From NCBI GenBank assembly GCA_027022125.1, contig JALVZI010000027.1, positions 1 through 5,287 of the forward strand: 5,287 nucleotides of DNA, in the 5' to 3' direction. Shown here in pieces: positions 1 to 5,287 of this stretch; position 1 is the first letter of the stretch; every line of letters starts with the position of its first letter. The DNA comes from Anaerolineae bacterium. GTDB lineage: Bacteria > Chloroflexota > Anaerolineae > 4572-78. Below the pieces are notes generated by a model, which saw only the letters and a program-made list of their open reading frames with translations, searched no databases and was not told the DNA's origin. The position numbers and the translations under genes are program-made.

Positions 1-3000
1 CCGAGCGATTCCCCGTTCAGCGACACATCCCACGCATAATTGCCGTTCAGTTCGCCGGTTGCCACCATCCAATCGGTCAAGCCGATGATAGCCCACGCGG
101 TTTCCTGCGTGGTTTCCCATGTGCCGCCGTGCTCGCGCACCGACATCAGCCAGCGCACGGCATTCGGCGCGAGCGCGTTTTGCGGGTCAATGCGGCTCAA
201 CGCGGCGATGACAATTGCCGTGCTGCGGGTGTCGGTGTTCATGCTGAAATAATCGGGACGTGATTCTTCCCAGTGCGCCCCCGTCGCGCTGACGATGGCT
301 TCGCCGGTAATGTCGCTGATGAGCGTTTCCGCGCGGTCGGGATTTTTCGGTTCCAGCAACCGGAACGCCATTGCCAGATATGCCTTCCCGAAGGTGTCCA
401 GTTTTTCCCGTTGGTCGAACATCGCCACTGTGCGCCCCAAATCGCCGTTGCCCGTTTCTGCCAGCACATACAGGATAAACGCTTGCCGGTTTGCCGCCCA
501 ATTCGATTCCACATCCTTCGGGCTTGCCAGATGGTTCATCAGGAATTTTGCCCCCTGTTGGATGACCTGCTCTTCCACAGCGAAATCCGCTTTTTGCGCA
601 TCGACCATCCCCAGCAGCACATACGCGGTAATGTTCGGATTGCTCTTTTCGCCGTGCCACCAGCCCCAGCCGCCATCGGCATTTTGGCGGGCATACAACT
701 TTTGCAGCCCCACCGACACCATTTGCGGCAGTTTCTCTGCCAATTCGGGATTGTCCATGCCCAATTGTTGGTAGGCGCGGTATGTGACCACATTCGGCAG
801 AAAACGACTGACGACCTGCTCGGTGCATTCATACGGATAGTGTTCCAGATATTTCAGCCCGTCGCGCATACCGGCGGCGAGACTCGGTTCGATGGTGACG
901 GTCAGTTGCCCCTGCGTCGGGTCGAATTTTTGCGGCAGGGCGACGCCTTCCAGCCGCGCGCCGTCCGCGTCGAGTACGCCCGCCGTGCCGACCGTTTCCG
1001 GCGTGCTGTGGCGATAGACAGGCAGGGTGATTTCCACCGCATCTTCATAACCGCCGCCCTTCGCCCCGAAACGGAGCACGGCTTCATCCGCCAGCCCGAT
1101 TTTCACCGGATAGACGACCGTCGCCGTGTCGCCCGCGCCGATGGTGAGCGTGCCGGCGGCGGGCGCGTCCATCAGTTCCGCGCCAGTGGCATCGAACAGC
1201 GTGTCCACCGTCAGGGATTTTTTGGTATTGTTTTGCACAATCATTTTCAATTGTGCCTCATCGCCGACCACAAAAAAGCGCGGGGCGACCGGACGCACCA
1301 GCACCGGTTTGGTGCTGACAATTTCGATGGAATCATCGCCGACCAGCGTATCTTTTGAAATGCCGCGCGCGGTCAGCACCCATGTGGTCAGGTTGTCGGG
1401 CAGTTTGACCGACACCGAACCATGCCCGTTGGCGTCGGTGGTGAAATCCGCCAGCCAGAAAGCGGTGTCTTTAAATTCGCCGCGCACGGTCTCGAATGCC
1501 TGCTCGAAACCGCCGCCGCCCCCCCCTTTGGCTTCGCTGGCAACGGTGGCGTTCAGCCGCTCCGCCGAAAGGGTCAGCCCCAGCGCGGTGCTGACGCCCA
1601 GCCCGCGCTCGCGCCAAAATCTGTCCAGCAGCGAGCCGCCGTTATCGGGCGCGAGCGTCAGAATGGCTTTGTCCACCACCGCCAGCGAAAATTCGGCTTC
1701 CACCGGATTGCCGTGCACGTCGGTGGCGGTGATGTCATATTGCACCGTGTCGCCGGGCAGGTAACTGTCGCGGTCGGCTTTCAGGGTGATGTTGATTTCT
1801 TTTTCCGAAACGTCAATCGGCAGTTGGGCATAGCCCACTTTAAAACTCGGCACGGGGTCATCGGGGGTGGACGGGTGCAGCACCACCACCGACACGAACA
1901 TATTCGGCAGCATATCGGCGGTGATGGGGATTTGAATCTGCTCGGAGTTGGTAGGCAAGGTCAGCACTTCGGTTTGGTAGATGTGCCCCCGTTCCTGCGT
2001 GACCAGCGCGCGCACCGTGCCGCTGTACGGGTGCGGAATCAGGATGGTGGCGACATCGCCGACGCGGTATTCTTTTTTGTCCGCCACCAGTTCGAGCCGG
2101 TCGTTATTTTCCTGCCGCCAGTTGATATACTCGCTGCCGGAAACCCACAAATATGTGGACGATTGCACGCGGTTGCCCGCGCCATCCACGCCGAGAGCGA
2201 CCACTTTATAAATGCCGCCCGTTTCGGGGACGAAACTCGCCTGCGCCGTGCCGTCTGCGCCGGTGGTGACGGTCACAGTGGCGACGGGTGTATCTTCCAC
2301 TTGACTGTCCCAATAATAGCCGCCGTTGTCGCTTTGCACTTTGACGCTGTACCAGCGGTGCTCGTTGAACACCAGCGTAATTTCCTTTTTGGGGACGGGC
2401 TGGCTGTGCCAATCCACCGTCAGCACGTTGACCGCCGTCTCTTTCCCCGCCGTGCCGATATACTTTTCGGGGCGCAGTCCGACATAAAAGTCCCCTTTGT
2501 GGACGATGGCGGTGGCGCGGTTCGACACCTGCTGATTGCTGTCGGGGTCGGTGACGCTCACTTCCAGCGTGAAACGCTGGCTGGCAAGCCGGTCGGCGAT
2601 GTCGGCGGGGATTTCCAGCGAAAATGTACCGTCGGCGTCGGTGGCGGCGTCCCCTTCCAGAATCAATTCGCCGAAACCGGGCACAAAATCATCCGACTGC
2701 TCCCGGCTGAAATCGTAATCGGTGAAATCGTACCAGCCTTTGCCGGTATATTTGAAAAAGTAGTCTTCGGTCAGCACGCTGTACCGGACGGGCGCGTTTT
2801 TCACCGCCCCGCCGAAAAAGTAACTTGCCTGCGCGGTGAGCAGGATGGTGTCGCCGTTGCGGTATTCCGGTTTATCGGTAGAGACATCCACCAGAAATTC
2901 CGGCTTGCGGTACGCCGCCACCGAAAAATCCGCGCTGAAAGATTGGTCTTCATACACCGCTTCGATATAATAGCCGCCCAAATCGGCTTCATCCGCCAAA

Positions 3001-5287
3001 TCGAACTGCCCGTTGAACGTGCCATTTTCATTCAGCGACAACGTTTCGGCATAAATAACCTGCCCCTGCCAATCGTACACCGACACATCCACCGGGCGGG
3101 GGTTGGGCAGGGAATAGTGGGCGTCATCATCCGCGCGGATGATACCTTTGAAATACACCGTCTGTCCGGGGCGGTAAATGGCACGGTCGGTGTACAGATG
3201 GGTGGCAAGCGGTTGCAGAAAATCTTCGGTATCAATGCCGAAATTCCAGCGTTCGATGCCGTCGCGCCAATCGGTGCTGGCAACGGCAAACGGATCATCG
3301 CTGAAAACGAAACGCGGTGTCCACGGGTCAACCGCATCGTGCTGCACCCCGCCGACGCCGTCCGTGTCGGTGGTGGTTGCGCCCAGCGAATCATATTCCG
3401 TGCGGAAACGGAGTTTTGCACCGGCGACGGGTTCGGCGGTGGTCAGGTCGGTGAGCCATGCCAGCGTTTGGTCGGTGGCGGCTTTCACCGTCAGATTCGC
3501 GTCGCTCACGGCAATCACCTGCGTGAATTTCGGCAATTCGCTCAAATTTCTCGCGGCGGGATACACATCATCGGGCAGCACATATCCTTTCAAAAAATAC
3601 AATCCCGGCGACAGCGTGCCGTCACCTGCCGCCAAATGCGTGCCGTAAATGGCATTTTGATTCAGCGCCGGTTCGGTGAAAACCGTCCATTCGCGCAATT
3701 TATTTTCTGCGGACGGCACATATTTTTGGGCAAGACGCCAGCGATTTTCGCCGTTCAGTTTGACGAAATCATCTTCCGGCAGACGGTACAGCGCGAAATT
3801 GACCGCGCTCACATTCCGCACGGTGACATACGCCATCGTGTCGGTGATGGTGCTGTACATCGCCACATTGCCGGGCGAATGGAGATAGACCATCGGATTG
3901 AAAGCGGTGGTCTGCCAATGGATGGTGGTGTCGCTGCCGAGTGGCTGCCCGTATCGGCTGGTAATGCTTCCTTTCAGCGTGACGGTGTATGCGCTCGATG
4001 CGGTGGTCGGAAAACCGATGTTCATTTCGGTGTTGCTGCTCCAAAAATAGGTGTACACATCGGTGGGGGTGACGGGCGGGCTGATGATGATATTTTCGCC
4101 GATTTTGACGGAGGCGGGGTCAACCGGCGCGCTGAATGTGACCTGCAAACTGTCCCATGGGCTGGCGCGTTTTTCGCCGTCAACGGGGCTGGTGTTGACG
4201 ATTTCCAGCGGCGGGATGACGGTGAACGATGATACAAATGTATGGGGAATGGTGGCGTTGTCGCCGAGCGCGCCGGCGGCGGTGTCAGCGAGTTCGATGG
4301 TGTAATATGCGCCCAGCGCCAGCGGTTCGGCGGGGGTGAAAGAGACCGTTTCCACACCGGCGGCTTCCGCTCCGTTACCGCTGTCATATTGCGAACCGTA
4401 AAAATAATCGTTGAACGGGTCGGCGGGTTGGGTCAATCCTTCTTCCGCCCATGCAAATGTGCCTTTCACCGGTTTGCCGGTGACGGCATTCCGCAGCCGA
4501 AACGCCGTTTCCACCGATTCGTGATTCATCGGCTGGTTGAATGCCAGTTGGATGACGGGGGTGGGGCTGACAAAAGTTGTGCCGTCGGAAGGATAGTTGG
4601 CGACCACATGCGGCGGTTCGGTGCGGAAATGCCACACGAAGTCATCTTCCTGCACGCTGCCATCCATCGCGGTCAATCCGGCGGCGACGCGGGCGGTATA
4701 TTCGGTGGCGGGGGTGAAGCCGTCGGCGGGGGTGAATTGGTAAATGGACGTGTTGAGCCATTCGCCATTGCCGCGCACGGGCGGGGTGAAAGTGAGCGGC
4801 TGCGGCAATCCGGCTTGATTTTCGATGGCAGTCAGCGGCACGACCGGACGGTTGAACAGCACGGTCACGGTGGTGTTCGGCAGGATGTCTTCACTGTCCG
4901 GCGCGGGCTGCACACTGCTCACCGCCAGATAGCCCACCGTCTCGAAAGTGATTTCGGCGGGGCGGTTGAGCGGCAGACCGGCGGCACTCTGCGCCGATTC
5001 CGCCACGGTGACGCGGTAGCGTTCGCCGCGGCGGTAGCCCTGTGACGGCACGAAACGCACGGTGGATGCGCTCAACCAATCGAGCGCGCCATCCACCGGC
5101 GGCTCGATGGAAAAGGCTTTTTCCACCGATTCCGTGTCCATCGGCTGGTCGAAAGTGAATTCCACCGGCGCGTCCAGCGACACTTCCGCGCCGTTTTCCG
5201 GGGTGGCTCGCAGCACCAATGGCGGAAAGGGCGTCTCCGGCGTGGGGGCGGCGGTCGGCGTGGTGGTATCGCCGGGGATGGTCTGCG
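1..5287 (-). CDS. Alpha-2-macroglobulin family protein, large multidomain thioester protease trap (partial at both ends)
   Basis: An uninterrupted frame runs through the whole window: 1,761 complete codons with neither start nor stop, so both ends are cut. Bacterial A2M proteins are exported and anchored at the cell surface or periplasm. A protease cuts the bait region, the protein collapses around it, and an internal Cys-Gln thioester links covalently to the attacker. Domains in order: Pro/Thr linker (residues 1-18), four Ig-like Big_5 domains (19-461), MG1-like region (462-691), MG2 with TDRAIYRPGQ (692-791), MG3/MG4 (792-1059), bait-region domain (1060-1270), A2M domain with FKDTAFWLADF and LPDNLTTW (1271-1310), MG-like linker (1311-1466), and a TED with YPYECTEQ (Cys1487, Gln1490). 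Signal peptide, lipobox and start codon must lie beyond 5287; the CUB and C-terminal MG domains lie before 1. Codon choice is uniform and no frameshift was found. The family call is very secure. The physiological target and any partner such as a class A penicillin-binding protein cannot be seen. Confidence 0.96.
60..887 (-). other. Thioester domain (TED, alpha/alpha-toroid)
   Basis: Residues 1467-1742, an all-helical region with repeating hydrophobic helices, as in the TED of A2M and complement proteins (PF07678). It opens SLAAGMRDGLKYLEHYPYECTEQVVSRFLPN and contains ARQNADGGWGWW, TAYVLLGMVDA, NRQAFILYVLAETG, TRSTAIVIAALSRI and the final helix ETTQETAWAIIGLTDWM. The helical set looks essentially complete. 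The last readable residues (YAWDVSLNGESL) turn back to beta and look like the start of the CUB-like domain, which is cut by the window edge. Confidence 0.93.
816..839 (-). other. Internal thioester motif YPYECTEQ
   Basis: The Cys codon is at 825-827 and the Gln codon at 816-818 (Cys1487 and Gln1490). In this family the Cys thiol and the Gln side chain form an internal beta-cysteinyl-gamma-glutamyl thioester that covalently traps the protease once exposed. The C-x-E-Q core is intact, so the bond can be predicted to form. The residue before Cys is Glu rather than the Gly of the textbook GCGEQ or GCLEQ forms. Confidence 0.93.
1355..1475 (-). other. A2M domain core segment
   Basis: Residues 1271-1310 begin FKDTAFWLADFTTDANGHG and continue with VSVKLPDNLTTWVLTARGIS. 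The F-x-D-T-A-F-W and L-P-D-N-L-T-T-W elements are diagnostic of the A2M domain (PF00207), which directly follows the bait segment. This is one of the strongest family signatures in the window. Confidence 0.94.
1476..2108 (-). other. Bait-region domain (A2M_BRD: MG5/MG6 and bait segment)
   Basis: Residues 1060-1270. Opens NNDRLELVADKKEYRVGD, the standard start of the A2M bait-region domain (PF07703), then TVRALVTQERG and later KADRDSYLPGDTVQYDI and EFSLAVVDKAIL, a family-typical MG6 strand. The bait itself is best placed at about 1476-1634, 53 residues from LLDRFWRERGLG to VRGE. It is flexible, has several Arg/Lys positions and a run of six glycines. Cleavage there by a protease would trigger the conformational change. 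The exact scissile bond is not predictable. Confidence 0.85.
1508..1529 (-). repeat. G8 homopolymer and GGC/GGT glycine tract in the bait segment
   Basis: The coding strand reads AAA, then eight consecutive G, then CGGCGGCGGT, encoding Lys followed by six Gly. The frame is the same on both sides, so in this sequence the gene is intact. A G8 run is prone to polymerase slippage and to sequencing error; gain or loss of one base would shift the frame ahead of the A2M and thioester domains. Confidence 0.75.
2109..2912 (-). other. MG3 and MG4 domains
   Basis: Residues 792-1059. MG3 begins YRKPEFLVDVSTDKPEYRNGD, a typical MG2/MG3 junction, and includes an aromatic and acidic stretch (DYFFKYTGKGWYDF, then DYDFSREQSDDF) before ATDADGTFSLEIP. 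MG4 follows from GDFYVGLRPEKYIG to GGIYKVVALGVDGAGN and YLWVSG. The aromatic-acidic loop of about 40 residues between MG3 strands looks like the loop seen in large bacterial homologues and is not itself a foreign insertion. Confidence 0.82.
2913..3212 (-). other. MG2 domain (macroglobulin domain 2)
   Basis: Residues 692-791. The hallmark is THLYTDRAIYRPGQTVYFKG at its head; TDRAIYRPGQ is at 3162-3191 and is among the most conserved stretches in the A2M family. It is followed by VSVYDWQGQVIY, the strand NGTFNGQFDL, and GGYYIEA near the end. It matches Pfam MG2 (PF01835) in both wording and length. It forms part of the rigid ring of MG domains that supports the bait and thioester domains. Confidence 0.93.
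3213..3902 (-). other. MG1-like region plus extra beta domain
   Basis: Residues 462-691, between the Ig-like array and MG2. The first part (VYLHSPGNVAMYSTITDTMAY to VNFALYRLPEDDF) fits an MG1-type beta sandwich. The second part (LTVKAATDQTLAWLTDLTTAEPVAGAKLRF, then TTTDTDGVGG) resembles the module of bacterial A2M proteins that reads 'W-V-T-D-L-x-T-G-x-P-V-A-G-A-x-V' followed by TDADG. Internal boundaries are approximate and the split into two domains is inferred from sequence pattern alone. Confidence 0.65.
3903..4214 (-). other. Ig-like domain 4 (Big_5-like)
   Basis: Residues 358-461. It begins LEIVNTSPVDGEKRAS, continues with the central strand LQVTFSAPVDPASV and ends at YTVTLKGSITSRYGQPLG followed by IHWQTTAF. 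The LEI..TSP.DG opening matches the Big_5 pattern. It directly abuts the macroglobulin core (MVYLHSPGNVAMY) and is the last of four Ig-like modules. Confidence 0.72.
4218..4610 (-). other. Ig-like domain 3 (Big_5-like, with insertion)
   Basis: Residues 226-356. It opens with NYPSDGTTFV, carries FNQPMNHESVETAF (close to the FDQPMDTESVEKAF of domain 1) and closes with VSFTPAEPLALGAYYTIEL. At about 131 residues it is longer than its neighbours. The extra length is a Tyr/Asp/Gly-rich loop (FNDYFYGSQYDSGNG) between the strands, which may be an exposed loop or a ligand-contact insertion. Confidence 0.78.
4620..4937 (-). other. Ig-like domain 2 (Big_5-like)
   Basis: Residues 117-222. The layout repeats that of domain 1: SVQPAPDSEDI, a central strand VTVLFNRPV, the strand IYQFTPADGFTPATEYTARV, and a closing VWHFRTE. 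It is more divergent than domains 1 and 3 because the residues after FNRP do not keep the M-x-x-E-S-V pattern. It was assigned from the repeated strand order and from its position between two clearer copies. Confidence 0.72.
4938..5231 (-). other. Ig-like domain 1 (Big_5/SbsA-like)
   Basis: Residues 19-116. The pattern is that of a bacterial Ig-like Big_5 domain: a start with ATPENGAEV, a central strand VEFTFDQPMDTESVEKAF, then VRFVPSQGYRRGERYRVTV and an ending ITFET. The FDQPMD.ESV strand-turn is the strongest signature and recurs in domain 3. Such domains act as spacers or adhesion modules between the envelope anchor and the macroglobulin core. Confidence 0.8.
5232..5285 (-). other. Pro/Thr-rich N-terminal linker
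   Basis: The first 18 readable residues are dominated by Thr, Pro and Ala (GDTTTPTAAPTPETP) and lead straight into the first Ig-like domain. Such low-complexity linkers usually separate a signal peptide or lipobox from the folded part of exported proteins, especially in Chloroflexota. The membrane anchor would be just upstream, outside the window, so surface tethering is inferred rather than seen. Confidence 0.6.

Noticed and set aside
187..828. Minus-strand open frame of 213 codons overlapping the thioester domain
   Set aside because: It is in a different frame from the A2M frame, is Arg/Gly-rich and lacks domain signals, while the A2M frame here encodes a textbook TED.
273..1358. Plus-strand open frame of 361 codons as a gene
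   Set aside because: Same codon register as the minus-strand gene and antisense to the A2M and thioester domains; no domain or convincing ribosome binding site.
1508..1529. Frameshift or pseudogene at the G8 tract
   Set aside because: The frame before and after the tract is the same, and the A2M domain follows directly, so the gene is intact as given.
1422..4232. Plus-strand open frame of 936 codons as a gene
   Set aside because: Its translation is rich in His, Arg and Gly with no recognisable domain, and it lies exactly antisense to a frame with clear A2M domains. Codon bias explains its length.
4242..5045. Plus-strand open frame of 267 codons as a gene
   Set aside because: Antisense shadow over the Ig-like domains; composition is Gly/Arg/His-rich without a family pattern.
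1..5287. CRISPR array, tRNA, rRNA, insertion sequence, promoter or terminator
   Set aside because: The window is coding throughout; no regularly spaced direct repeats, cloverleaf, terminal inverted repeats, transposase, or intergenic gap was seen.

Overview
The whole 5,287-base window lies inside one very large minus-strand gene. No start codon, stop codon or intergenic DNA is visible. Read on the minus strand with codons ending at 5285 and 3, it gives 1,761 consecutive sense codons (numbered here from the codon at 5283-5285). The product is a bacterial alpha-2-macroglobulin (A2M) family protein, a thioester-containing protease trap. The call rests on the ordered family hallmarks: Ig-like domains, an MG2 domain with TDRAIYRPGQ, MG3/MG4 folds, a bait-region domain, the A2M domain (FKDTAFWLADF, LPDNLTTW), and a thioester motif YPYECTEQ at the head of an all-helical thioester domain (TED).

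Layout, from the protein's N-terminal side (high coordinates) to its C-terminal side (low coordinates): a Pro/Thr-rich linker (5232-5285); four tandem Ig-like (Big_5/SbsA-like) domains (about 3903-5231); an MG1-like region with an extra beta domain (about 3213-3902); MG2 (about 2913-3212); MG3 and MG4 (about 2109-2912); the bait-region domain with a hexaglycine bait segment (about 1476-2108); the A2M domain (about 1355-1475); an MG-like beta linker (about 888-1354); and the TED (about 60-887). The window stops as the next beta domain (CUB-like) begins. The signal peptide, start codon and promoter should lie beyond 5287. The C-terminal CUB and receptor-binding-like domains and the stop should lie before position 1.

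The organism is probably an environmental bacterium of moderately high GC content. The N-terminal Pro/Thr linker, the Big_5 array and the TED wording (VSRFLPN, DGGWGWW) resemble large A2M proteins of Chloroflexota (Anaerolineae-like) genomes. This is family-resemblance inference, not proof. No neighbouring gene is visible, so a pbpC-type partner, common beside proteobacterial A2M genes, cannot be assessed.

No separate novel system is present. The points worth a second look are inside the protein: the Glu before the thioester Cys, a single Cys in 1,761 residues, apparent absence of the acyl-transfer His, a G8 tract coding the bait glycines, and a recognisable duplication between Ig-like domains 1 and 3. 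The long plus-strand open frames are antisense shadows explained by codon usage.
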